A stretch of DNA of 64,000 nt. Origin: Gremmenia infestans. Taxonomy: Eukaryota > Ascomycota > Leotiomycetes > Helotiales > Hamatocanthoscyphaceae. Position 1 is the first letter of the stretch; every line of letters starts with the position of its first letter. Below are positions 50,000 through 60,733 of this stretch, one piece after another. The DNA is taken from the NCBI GenBank assembly GCA_032629725.1, contig JAFEVB010000008.1, forward strand, positions 1,116,001 to 1,180,000, given 5' to 3'. Below the pieces are notes generated by a model. It had not been told where the DNA came from and ran no database searches. It saw nothing but the letters and a program-made list of their open reading frames with translations. The position numbers and the translations under genes are program-made.

Positions 50000-50246
50000 T
50001 GGTCCAATTGACGCGTTGGCGACGCGGGGTAAATATTTACAGCCGTCGCCGTCCAAGGCTCTAAAGCCCAGAAATCAAAAGTCACTCCAAAAGTTTGATA
50101 ATGAACAAGTGTGGTGATTTCACTTCCAAGTTTTGCAAGAGCATCCATGTTGCCATAAATATCATATCCTAATTTGGGAGGTGCGTTCCTGCAACCTTTG
50201 CTAATCCCTCCAGGCCCAAGGACTTCATACCGCTATCATACCTCCC

Positions 50247-51710
50247 TTAGTCTTGAAGAGTTGCCTTTGTAGGATCCCAGCAACACGGCGAGTACTCATC
50301 GGTCTCTAGACTCTTCATATCCTCCGCCGTCAACTCAAAATCGAACACATCTGCATTCTCTAATATCCTACTAGGCGTGACACTCTTTGGAAGCGGCACA
50401 AAGCCTCTCTGCAAGCTCCATCTCACCAAAACCTGAGCGGCCGTCTTGCCATACTTCTTAACCAAAGGTTGGATCAGCTTGTCCTCAAGTCTCTCACCAC
50501 GCACCTACGAAGAATGGTGAGTTAGCTTTACATATTTAGGTTGGTTTGAAAAGCGTGCAAAAATGACTCAGGCACCGTGGGGTTTTCACCCAGCTCCAAA
50601 GACAAGCTTGAGAATGCTTGATTATTGCCGAAATGAGAAATAACAAGGATCACAAGTGACCTACCAAGGGTGAATAGGCCTCGAGGATCACACCACGCTT
50701 CTGACACCATCCGACGATGTCAGGACGTTGAAGCCAAGGGTGACTATGAGAGAAGATGTCAGCATTCAGAACATTGGGTTAGGAAGCAGAGATTCTGGGT
50801 AATTTCAATGGCAACTTACAGTTCCCATTGCCCAACGCTGATGACACCACCTTTTCCCTCGCCAAGCTCTTCCTCGAGCTCTTTGATATGAGTCTCCAAT
50901 TCATCAAGGTGATGAACGCCGTAGTTACTAATTCCCAGGCTACGAATCTTTCCCTCCTCAGTGGCCTCGACCAGTGCCTTCCAAGAACCCTTTCGGCCTT
51001 CTGAACCGCCCTACGATCAACATCTCGGAGTCAGTATTGCCTCGAATGGTAGAGTTAACAATCTCTCATGAGGAGTAAAAAACCATTCCTGAGACACCCG
51101 CAATAGGATAATACATCTGGGCAGCTGACTTACATAAGGAGCATGAATTAGCATCAAATCAATGTAGTCCAAGCCAGTCACCTTTAAAGTATTGGCAATA
51201 TGAGACTTGGTGTTATCGTAGCTCAAAGTCCTTGTTGGGATCTTGGAGGTGAAGAATATATCCTTGCGAGGGATTCCCGACTTTAAAATAGCACTTCCGC
51301 ATGCGGCTTCATTCTTGTAGGAAATTGCAGAGTCGACCTGGACAGTGTCAATTAAAAGGACTCAGTGGCTGATTATGGTCGTACATGGCGGTAGCCTGCC
51401 TTGAACGATTGCAAAACGACGTCCTGGCATTCTTTCTCCGGGCTTCAGAAGTCAGTAAAGGGGCTACAGGAGCCAGGATTATTCTCATACGTTTGGTAGA
51501 CCTATATAATATTAGCAATCGGCATGACCAGTAGACGGAGAAAGCAGCACTAATTTATAATGTCCAAGGCGGAGTCAGACATCAAAAGTCGATGGTGATA
51601 AGTGCCGTTTTCTGTCTAGGAAGGTTCAGATAACTTACACCATAGCCTAGGGCTGGAATATCAAAGCCTGACCTCAGACGAATCACCGAGTTGATGGTCA
51701 ATGGCGCCAT
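50247..51710 (-). CDS. Aldo-keto reductase
   Basis: Seven exons on the minus strand: 51710-51639, 51501-51491, 51442-51385, 51337-51134, 51010-50820, 50743-50665 and 50504-50247, giving 290 residues. The catalytic tetrad is visible: Asp and Tyr in HVDSAISYKNEAA, Lys in FFTSKIPT, His in LMLIHAPY. The NADPH-binding end has LPKSVTPSRILENADVFDFEL. The second exon is 11 nt (GTCTACCAAAC); it restores GYG-VYQT-PEK, the normal N-terminal strand of the family. The first intron (137 nt) contains palindromic repeat copy B, while most other introns are 47-76 nt. The family reduces aldehydes and ketones with NADPH; the substrate is unknown. Length is slightly under the usual 300-320. Confidence 0.88.
51539..51613. 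repeat. Palindromic MITE-like element, copy B (intronic)
   Basis: The left arm AGAAAGCAGCACTAATTTAT and the reverse complement of the right arm, AGAAAACGGCACTTATCACC, pair up. The interior ATGTCCAAGGCGGAGTCAGACAT continues the hairpin. It lies wholly within the first intron of the aldo-keto reductase gene and makes up over half of it. Same core as copies A, C and D. Confidence 0.78.
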
Positions 51711-52366
51711 TGTTTTACTAAATAAATGGGTGTTGGCTCTGTGTGCTTTGAATGAGTTGGAAAAGATAGGGAAATCCGCGAGGGAAGCCGATGATTTTAT
51801 AACGCGGGAACGCCAGAGTAAAATGAGGTGCAACAGTAACAGATGAACGAGGTGGTACTGTATCTTACAAATTGGTTGTAAACGCCGATTGTTTGCTTGG
51901 AAGGTGCTCCTGAATCAGCCTTACTCTCGATGCTAACGCCGATCTCATGCCGCGCAATGCTTCAGCCTGGTGGTGTAGAAAGTAATCAGAGATCTGATAT
52001 AAGTTTTCAAATAGAGGAGGATTACCCCGCGTTTGACGTCATCTATCTCGAACATGAAATTAAGGAAACCTATGGTTGCTATAAAGTCTTCATAAAAGAC
52101 ATGTATTTCAATCAACTAGGCATTTTATCTCCTTGAATCTCCTGTTCAGTAAGAGACCAATCCTTTGTTTCTTGCCTACTGATTTGGCGCCGTCTGCAAG
52201 GTTTTCCATTTTAGGCATTAACCACCCCACCATGATTCCAACATTCGATAATGATTCACGCAACTAAACTACAAATCTTACAGATATACACCAATATATT
52301 TCTTCCACATCGAGGAGCACATTTTACCAGATAGGAGTGGACAAGAAGCACACGTCGCCCCACAAA
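51711..52366. promoter_or_regulatory. Divergent promoter region, aldo-keto reductase and DOM34
   Basis: These 656 bp lie between divergent start codons. No other gene or repeat is seen. The frame near 51900-52136 has no good start and no protein-like character. Confidence 0.5.
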
Positions 52367-53569
52367 ATGCGTCTCCTAAAGCAAAACATCGAGCGCGACG
52401 GCTCTGGTACCGTCACCCTCCTCCCCGAAGAGCCAGAAGATATGTGGCACGCCTACAACCTCATCGCCCCAAACGACCTCTTATACGCCTCCGCCATCCG
52501 CCGCATCGTAAAAGAAAGCGCAACGGGCAGCACCTCCTCGCAACGAGTTCGAACGGTCCTCTTGATCCGCGTAACAGGCGTTGAATTCGACGCACAAGCC
52601 GGACAACTACACGTCAGCGGGCGTGTGTCGGGGGATCATCAGTTCGTGAAGAATGGCGCGTTTCATACCCTCGATCTCGAGCTTCAACGGCAGTTTACCC
52701 TCGAGAAGAGCGACGGCTGGGACTCGGTGGCGCTGGATGTTGTGAGAGAGGCTGTCAAGCAGGATAAAGAGGGGACGGTGCCTGCAGTTGTGATGCAGGA
52801 AGGCCTGGCGAATATATGTCTTATTACGGAGCACCAGACGATCTTGAAGCAGCGAGTCGAGACTGGGGTCCCGAAGAAGAGAGCTGGGAGATCAGGGGAT
52901 CATGATAAGGGGATGGATAGGTTCTTTCAGATTACACTGGAGACGCTTTTAAGGCATGTGGATATTACTCAGCCGAGACCGTTGTTACTTGCTAGTCCGG
53001 GCTTTACGGCGGCGGGTTTCCAAAAATACATTATCGATGAGGCGACGAGGACAGGGAATAAAGCAGTTTTGTCGAATAAGAGCAATTTCGTGGTGGTTCA
53101 CTCGAGTTCAGGGCATTTGCACAGCTTGAATGAGGTCCTGAAGAGCCAGGCGGTGCTGTCGAAATTAAAGGATACCAAGTACGCGAAGGAGACCAGCTAC
53201 ATGGACGACTTCATGACATTGCTGCGAAAAGACGATGGGAGAGCTTGGTATGGACCGACGGAGGTGGAGAGGGCTGTTGAAAAAGGCGCTGTTGGACCAA
53301 GTGGAGTACTTCTCATCAACAACTCACTATTCAGAAGCCAAGAAATCGGCACAAGGAAACGATGGGTGTCTCTGGTGGACAGAGTTAGAGAGGGAGGAGG
53401 TGAAGCGAAGATCTTGAGTAGTGACCATGAGAGTGGGAAGAGGTTAGAAGGATTGGGTGGAATTGCAGCGATTCTGACGTTCCCATTGATGGATTTGGAC
53501 GAGAATGAAGATGAAGAGAAAGAAGAAGAAGATACCCCTGATGGAACAAACGGGGAGCCCATAATATAA
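52367..53569 (+). CDS. DOM34: Ribosome rescue factor Dom34/Pelota
   Basis: A single exon of 400 residues starts MRLLKQNIERDGSGTVTLLP, the family's N-terminal Sm-like domain. The central domain has MQEGLANICLITEHQTILKQ and LLASPGFTAAGFQKYI, and the C-terminal domain has SLNEVLKSQAVLSKLKDTKY, YGPTEVERAVEKGAVGPSGV and LLINNSLFR, all typical of Pelota and its relative eRF1. It lacks the GGQ motif of eRF1, as expected. With the GTPase Hbs1 it enters stalled ribosomes with an empty A site and helps split them, feeding no-go decay. The C-terminus ends in an acidic run. The ATG at 52367 is chosen because the frame upstream has only a GTG. Confidence 0.95.
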   Translation: MRLLKQNIERDGSGTVTLLPEEPEDMWHAYNLIAPNDLLYASAIRRIVKESATGSTSSQRVRTVLLIRVTGVEFDAQAGQLHVSGRVSGDHQFVKNGAFHTLDLELQRQFTLEKSDGWDSVALDVVREAVKQDKEGTVPAVVMQEGLANICLITEHQTILKQRVETGVPKKRAGRSGDHDKGMDRFFQITLETLLRHVDITQPRPLLLASPGFTAAGFQKYIIDEATRTGNKAVLSNKSNFVVVHSSSGHLHSLNEVLKSQAVLSKLKDTKYAKETSYMDDFMTLLRKDDGRAWYGPTEVERAVEKGAVGPSGVLLINNSLFRSQEIGTRKRWVSLVDRVREGGGEAKILSSDHESGKRLEGLGGIAAILTFPLMDLDENEDEEKEEEDTPDGTNGEPII

Positions 53570-53963
53570 TATGTATTCGGCTACTCCATATTTGTAAATA
53601 TTTCTGTTTATTGTGAATCAAAACCCCGTGAAGTGTGTTGTTGGCATGAAGCTCTTACTCGCTAGAACGCCTAAATTAGTACCTCGATATACCTTGAAAT
53701 GTTATTAAAAGGTGGAAGTGAGAATCCGCGCTAAAATTCCAGAGGGAGGAATTCTACGAGGAAAGAAGTATCAGCAGCAATAAGTTATCAAGATAGGGGA
53801 TGTTTCCCTCCCGGTTCAATAGAGGGCGAGCAGATTATTGATAGAGCCACGAAAGATAAGGGTGGGAGACTTGTATTAACACTTCATAAATAAAAGGGTC
53901 GCATAATCCGAACCTTGTCCGCTTTCATTTCTGCAGCTTTGCCTCGAGGTTTTGCTTGCAATC
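53570..53963. other. Intergenic, no gene seen
   Basis: This stretch of about 400 bp holds the DOM34 3' flank and the promoter of the fusion gene. Nothing is recognisable. Confidence 0.5.
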
Positions 53964-56339
53964 ATGTCATTCCTAGGTCTTGAGGGGCTCCACGTCTTCT
54001 GTACCGGCGCTGCTGGGGGAATTGGTAGTCAGGCTGTGAGGGAGTTTCTTGGTATGTCTTTTACTGGGGCGTATACGTTGACTATTTGGCAGAAGGTGGT
54101 CTCGTTTGGTGCAAATCAATTGAAAGAGGATATGTGGTTCGAATACGAGTTCCTCAAAAGATGAGGACGTCCCAAAACCACTGGAAGTTCAGTGAACGAA
54201 GCCTTACCTCCCATAGTGTTTTACGGCCGTCTCCACAAGAAGCCCTATGCTCCTTATGCTGGATAGAAAAGAGCGGCACCTAATACCATTGCCTTTTAAT
54301 GTTCCACGCCAAGTGGCACATTATAAATTGGTGCCGCTTTTTGTATTCACCGCAAAGGCTTCTTTTTATGGAGAAGGCCGTAAAACACTGTAAGAGTTAA
54401 AATGTCTCAATCGAGAGCGAACTGCTCCCATTTATGTCATATCCCTATGGTCAACATTAGTTATACCAAGGAGCATGACTTCAGCTCTAATTTGTTTCAG
54501 ACCAAGGGTGCAAAGTAACAGCCCATGATCTCCGTCCAATCACCAATTTCACTCCAACCGCAAACCTCTTCACAATCACAGGAGATATCTCTTCTGAAGA
54601 CTCCATCAGCTTTAGCATTCAACAAGCCAAAGCCCATCACGGCCCCATCAACATCCTCATAGCCAACGCCGGCATAACCGACGAATCAAACTCCTACCCA
54701 ATCTGGCGCCTCCCGTTAGATCTGTGGGAGAAAACCTACGCCACCAACATCCGCGGCACCTTCCTAACAATCAAGCACTTCCTCCTCAGCGCCGAAGAGA
54801 CCCAATCCGCTTCCGGAAAAGAACTAGAAAATCTCTCCATCGTCGTCACGGGCTCAGAATGCGGGAAATTCGGCCAAGCAGGACATGCCGAATATGCGTC
54901 GGGAAAAGCAGGTCTGCAATATGGCCTTGTTCGGACAGTGAAGAACGAGATTGTGAGGCTGAACAGTAGAGCGAGGATTAACGCTGTTGTTCCTGGGTGG
55001 GTGGATACGCCACTGATCGAGGGAAGGCTCGATGATCCGAAGGAGATGTGGGCGGAAGCCCAAGCTACTGTTCCTTTGAGAAAGATTGCTAAACCGGAGG
55101 ATGTTGCAAAGGCCATGGCTTTCTTAGCGAGTCACAGAGCCGCGGGACATATCTCGGGTGAGTGTTTGAGCGTCGATGGGGGAATGGAGGGAAGGCTTGT
55201 TTGGAAACAAGAGGAGGTCGGGATAGGATCGAAGCAAACAGCAGTTGGTAAAACTCAATTAAGTGTCCCAGCATCCCTGAGACAATTGTTAATTTCGGCG
55301 CCACCGAAACGGAAGATCAAGATCCTCCTAAGCGTTGACTTTGATGCTGTCTCTGGATTTCTTGGTACCGGGGCTTCTACAAGCAATAACATGGCAGATT
55401 ACTCATCCGGGTTCTTCGCCGGGCAGGTTGGCGTTCCGCGACTTTTGAAGCTGTTTAAGAAACATGGAATATCTTCAGCAGTTACATGGTTCATACCCGG
55501 CCACTCGATGGAAACCTTTCCTACACAGACGAGAATGATACTGGAGAGCGGTGCTGAAATTGGATGCCATGGATATGCCCATGAAGGTGGTGCGCAAATG
55601 ACTGAACAGCAGGAGAAGGAAGTGATTCAGAAGTGTGTGGAGTTGGCGACTGCATTAACGGGGAAGAAGCCGAGGGGGTGGAGAGCTCCCTTGTATCAGA
55701 TTCGAGAGCATACTGTGGGAGTGCTGGAGGAACACGGATTTCTGTACGGTAAATCATCTTTTCTAGAGACGAAGCGATTAATCGAACAATCACTGACTGG
55801 AAGACAGACACTTCTTTGACTCACCATGACTCGGAGCCATATTTCCTTCCCCAAGCACCCCCAATACCTAGCATAGACTTTTCGCCTCAATTATCGGCCT
55901 CCACGTGGATGAGTCCACTTCCTGCTCCTGTACCACCAACAGATAAGACACTCGTCGAGCTGCCTTGTAACTGGTATATGGAAGATAGTACTTCTCCCTT
56001 GCCCTTTCCCGAAATTCGTGCTGACAGCCCATAGTGACACCAATGCAATTTCTCCCCGCTGCGCCCAACTCGCACGGCTTTGTTAGTGCAGGTAGTATAA
56101 TGGAAATGTGGAAATCGCGCTTCAACTTTCTATACAACGAAATCGACGAGGAAGAACGTGTAGCTGGAAAGGGGGGTTTCATATTCCCCCTCGTGTTGCA
56201 TCCCGATACTTCGGGGATGGCTCATATCATCGGGATGATTGATCAGATGATAGCATGGTTGAAGGAGAGAGGAGACGAAGTTGAGTTCTGCAAGTACGAG
56301 GATGTGGCAATGGAATGGAGGGCACAACAGAAAATATGA
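53964..56339 (+). CDS. Short-chain dehydrogenase fused to a polysaccharide deacetylase
   Basis: Exons 53964-54051, 54501-55748, 55808-55987 and 56035-56339 give 606 residues. Residues 1-260 are a classical SDR: TGAAGGIG (14-21), NAG in LIANAGIT, Ser148, YASGK (Tyr161, Lys165), PGWVDTPL and LSVDGG. Residues 300-606 are a CE4/NodB-like deacetylase of the type close to the Helicobacter PgdA and PuuE group: VDFDAVSGFLG (Asp309/Asp311), FIPGHSMETFP, GCHGYAHE (His386, His390), RAPLYQ, THHDSEPYF, ELPCNWYMED, APNSHGFV and LHPDTSG. Exon 2 runs through both parts with no stop and no ATG in the 40-residue linker, so two genes are unlikely. Intron 1 is 449 nt and holds repeat copy C. The substrates of both domains are unknown. 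Confidence 0.85.
54207..54397. repeat. Composite palindromic MITE-like element, copy C (intronic)
   Basis: Outer arms are CATAGTGTTTTACGGCCGTC at 54212 and, as reverse complement, ACAGTGTTTTACGGCCTTCT ending near 54392. The inner core at 54265-54344 has AGAAAAGAGCGGCACC and TTGGTGCCGCTTTTTG arms. Both levels match copy D. The whole element lies in intron 1 of the fusion gene. TTA-like and TAA-like triplets at the ends would fit a 3-bp target duplication, but this is weak. Confidence 0.78.
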
Positions 56340-56537
56340 GATAGTGTCTTTAGTATTAGCATGCATCCATCGACTCTAGTTCTAGATGTAGTGCTGCCAA
56401 TGCTATACATGATTTCGAAAACGCCTTTTCCGGACTTGGGGTATCGTAGAAGATATAAAACATAAAGGCCAGACCCAAACTCCAATCATAGTGCCAGAAC
56501 TCCCACGGGTAAGCTCATTCGCCTTCCACCTGCGGTT

Positions 56538-58909
56538 TCAACCCGCGTAGCGCTCAAGCCAGACAGTGAAAGTCCACTCATCGTCAATCCCATCAAGTTG
56601 CCCTTTCTCATGTTCATGATCCATAGCCTCCTGGAAATCTTTGGCGTACGAAAATATCTCTTCCATGCTGCACTGGAAAAGTTCGGCGAGCCGCTCATAC
56701 CTGTCATCTTCTATGAAATGTCAGAATTCCCTGTCTACGAACTTAGATGATTAGGACTGTACCGTCATGAGTTCTCAGGTAGTCGAGAAAGGTAGTCATC
56801 ATCTCGTCAGACCATGGTGGTGATTCCTTTTGTAAACGGTTGTTGCTGGGAAAATCAGAAACTCGCTGCTCGTATTGATCATCCTGGAAGGGATCATCTT
56901 GGGTATTCTCTTCGTCCAGCAGCCGAGGCTCGGTGACCCTGGTTTTTTTCACCCTAGGCTTCTTAAGCTTCTCGAGCGCTTGTTTTGCTTCTTCAGCGTC
57001 TCGGTCGCGGGCCATTTGTTCCATAAGGATTGGGCCCCAAATTGGATCCTCCTGCTGCCTGGCAATATCTTCACGTTGCTTTCTGTGGATTTCTTTCCGC
57101 CGCCGGCGTCTTTCCTGATTGTCAATCCGCTCCTGCCTTTGTACTTCTTTCTCGTGTTCTTCAGCCAGCTTGAGGGATTCTACAGCCTTCTCAGCCGCTG
57201 CACGGGAATTCAATTCGCTCCTGATTTTCTCACGTAGTTTTCTCATTAAAGGAATAGTTACTTGAGTAGGTCGTTTGATTTGAAAGCTAGCACTTTTCGT
57301 GTTTGTAGAGATTTGACTTTGTCTTGGCTGGCTACTTTTGGGTTGGTTGGTCGCAGCCGTTGCCAAACGATAATGCACTTCAATAAGATCTGCAAACTCG
57401 TTGAGATGAGGCGTGTTGATATTGCCATTCTCATCATAAACCAGTGCTGCAAGTTTGATACACTTCAGCAGCTTAGGTAGTATATTGAAGTAAAGGTCAA
57501 TGAGGAGTAGTTGCGTCGAATCGTCGTCGACATACTCGATACGTAAAGCAGGATTTTCAAGACTTTTACTTAGGATTCGACGTTTTTTTTCTTTGATTGA
57601 ATGCACTAGGCTCGTGATCTCGACGTTCGTCCTTTGTATGTCATCGAGGCTCTTCGTAGTTTTATAACCTCTTAGCTTCTTGTAGTGCGTAATCAAGTGT
57701 CGAATGGCTTGATCAATCTCCTTCCCAGGACCTGTTTTTAGCTTCACCCCTGTTCTCACCGGTTCCCACTCTTGGGTATTTTTTTGCAATGTATGCCCAA
57801 CATGCTTTGCCGTTTCGAGCATTCGATTTAGCAACTCGAGATCCAGAAAAACGTTCTCCCTCCGAGGAGCTCTCGGCGTATTGATTTCTTCTTCGACAGC
57901 TTCCGAGGGTTTCTGAACCGTATGTTGTACCCGCCCAATATTGGCCACGTCTGGCAGTCCATCGTCGTCACTTGCAGGATGGTCTGTAGTCGCAGGAGGT
58001 GCAGATACCTTGAACGGGCTCGGGTCTAGAAGAATACCCGAAATGCTTCCCACCTCGCCCGCTATAATGTTTGCAGAAAATTGAGGAGAGCTGACTTCTG
58101 CTACAGCTGCTGCTGATTCTTCTGCATTATTGTCCCGTGTAGGACGTCGTTCTTTCCGAGGTCGTCCACGTCCACGTTTGACTTTGGAACCTGTGTCTTT
58201 GTTCAACGTGGCCTTTTCTAGTGGCTGTATAGCTAGTGCTATCTCCTCTTTAGCCTTTGCAGCTCGTGTTTGACGACTGGATGTTGGCAGACACTGATCA
58301 CTGCTCTTTTTGAACGCTACTATGGGCTCTTTAGCCTTTGAATTGTGGTGAGATCGTTTCGCCAATTTCTTGATCGGGCCTTTCACTGTCACTTCAGCCT
58401 CATCGTCCGTTGAGGGTACTTCGTAGACGTCAGGCTGTGCGGAAACGCGTTTACGTTTCGCAGGATTGTTGGGGCCAGCTGTGACATGGGAAAGAGCGCT
58501 CGGTGTAGACACTCGAGGGAACGAAGTGGCTTCTTCCTCTACGGATGCAGAAACAGTAGGATAGCTCACAGCTTTATCTTCTTGGTCATCTAGGGCCATG
58601 GATTCCTCAAGCCTTGGTGGATCGTCCCCGTTGTTGATGGCATCCTCATGATCCTCGTCTTCGACGTTCTCGATGCTCGAGATCGGTGCTACCCTTACGG
58701 GTGCTATACGAGAAACACCCACCCACCGCCGAACCTGCTCTGCTGCAGCTTTAGCTTTTTTTGTTGCTGTGTTTAACATTCCTGCGGTCTCTTCATCTCC
58801 ATCGTTCTCTGTGAACAAATGTTAGCTCATATGAATAATAACAGCAGATACTGTAATGATTACCAACGTCTTCTTCCTCTCGCTGAGCTTTGGCAGGCGA
58901 AAGTGTCAT
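56538..58909 (-). CDS. Hypothetical AT-hook, coiled-coil protein
   Basis: Exons on the minus strand are 58909-58864, 58808-56763 and 56710-56538, giving 754 residues with introns of 55 and 52 nt. The start MTLSPAKAQREEEDV sits in a good context (GCCACC before ATG). The N-terminal third is acidic/Ser-rich with basic clusters; KRGRGRPRKERRPT is an AT-hook, which binds the minor groove of AT-rich DNA. Then comes a helical region (NVFLDLELLNRMLETAKHVG, LIDLYFNILPKLLKCIKLAA) and a long charged coiled coil (EKEVQRQERIDNQERRRRRK). The C-terminal domain, PPWSDEMMTTFLDYLRTHD joined to EDDRYERLAELFQ and EWTFTVWLERYAG, looks folded. I do not recognise the family; a chromatin role is inferred from the AT-hook. 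It is divergent from RRD1. Confidence 0.8.
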
Positions 58910-59176
58910 GGTGGCGTTATAACGAGCGATCTGGAGATTGTCTGTAGCCCCTCCTCTGAATCAATTCCCTGTGAGCAAAGAGCGTCTCGCTCGTGCTTGC
59001 AGTCGCAGTTGGTTCCTGTCCAATTGCGGCAGATTGGGAGTTTTGTGTTGTGATTCAAGTTGTCTGAGAATCCCGCTACGCCCCACCCAAAACAACAAAC
59101 CTCACAAAACACTCAGCCCAAGCGCGACAGGGATCAAGCGGCCCGACGCCGCATCCAAAAGCTTGATACAACACCG

Positions 59177-60733
59177 ATGTCTTCAACATCAAGTTCCGTA
59201 TCCACCATATCTACCATGGAGCCTCGAGTACGGACTCATCATCTCCAGGGTCAAGCTTCTACGAGCTTGTCCCTCTTAGATACATCACAACCACATACAT
59301 TCTTGAAGCCGGCAAAGAAAATCAACGAGGGTCACGATGTGACTGCCTTCCTTACATCACGGGCATACAGTGATATTGGCGTCCTCATAATGCAGCTGAA
59401 TATTGCTATGTGCCCGAGAAAATCTTCTGAGCCAGGCGGCACTCGAACCTGGCAGCTTGATGGAATCGATATTCTCTCTGAGCCTGTCCAACAGCTTCGA
59501 GAACTTCTACACAAAATAGATTCCATCATTGAGGAAGCCCCTCCAGACATGGGTCCAAGAAGGTTTGGCAATGTCAGCTTCAGAAAATGGTATGAGATTC
59601 TTGAATCGCGAGTGCAAGAACTGCTCGAGACACATCTTCCACGAGCTGTGCTGGATGCCAGTGCCACCCCAGATGGAACATCCGTTCTGGAAGAGCTTAC
59701 TCCTTATCTGCTAGGCGGGTTTGGTAGTGCACAAAGGCTTGACTATGGTACAGGACATGAACTCAGTTTCCTTGCATTTCTAGGTTGCATTTGGAAGCTT
59801 GGCGGCTTCTCAACTGAAAAGTCACAAGATGGGGAACTTGAGAGAAGTCTGGTGCTAGGTGTCATTGAGCCGTATGTATTAATAGACGCCATATGTGAAA
59901 ATCTAGATCTAATGTTGGATCCAGTTACTTGCGAGTTGTTCGGCGTCTAATTCTTACATATACCCTTGAACCTGCCGGATCTCACGGGGTTTGGGGCCTT
60001 GATGATCATTCTTTCTTGCCATACATCTTAGGCTCAGCACAGTACTGTCCTGCCATCAGTGAGGGCGATGCAATGCCGGTTGAAGGCGCTTTGCCGAGCG
60101 CTCCAAACCCGGGAGATATCGCCAAGAAGAACGTTGTTGAGCGAGAGAGGAAGCATAACATGTATTTTTCAGCTGTCGGTTTCATCAACGACGTCAAGAC
60201 TGGCCCATTCTGGGAGCATAGTCCTATTCTTTTTGATATCTCTGGTGTGCGGTCAGGTTGGGGCAAAATAAACAAGGTAAGTCTTCAAAGGTTTAAAATT
60301 AACAATGTTCTAACTGTATTAGGGCATGATCAAGATGTATAATGCAGAAGTCCTGTCAAAATTCCCAGTGGTTCAGCACTTCCCTTTTGGATCTCTGTTC
60401 AGCTGGGAACAAGATCCCAATGCCCCGGCAGTCTCTGCTTCCGTGCATACCGCAAGCCAGCCAACAAATCATCCGCCTTCAATGAATGCTACGACGTCGC
60501 GACCATCACAAACAACGAGAGCGCCGTGGGCAGATTCAAAAAGAGGTGGAGAAGGCCCGCCGACAGCTCCTTGGGCACAAAAACAACCAGCGCCATCCCA
60601 GACTGGACTTCCTCCAACCAGAGCACCATGGGCAACTAGTGGTTCCGGGCAGTTACCCGTGAGAGGTGAAAGAGCTGGTGGAATGCCACCCCCACCACCA
60701 GCACCAGATGGGCCAACAAAGGTGCCTTGGTAG
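59177..60733 (+). CDS. RRD1: Serine/threonine protein phosphatase 2A activator (PTPA), Rrd1 type
   Basis: Exons 59177-59871, 59925-60276 and 60323-60733 give 485 residues. PTPA motifs are clear: [105 protein letters not shown] and [17 protein letters not shown] is a peptidyl-prolyl isomerase that refolds the PP2A catalytic subunit into its active form. The last 100 residues form a Pro/Ala/Thr-rich tail with repeated RAPWA/TAPWA units, typical of the longer fungal Rrd1 rather than Rrd2. The frame is open upstream of 59177 to a TTG at 59060; I chose the first ATG. It shares a 267-bp divergent promoter with the AT-hook gene. Confidence 0.92.

Noticed and set aside
59060..59176. Upstream extension of RRD1 to a TTG
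   Set aside because: No ATG in the extension; the first ATG at 59177 gives a normal N-terminus.
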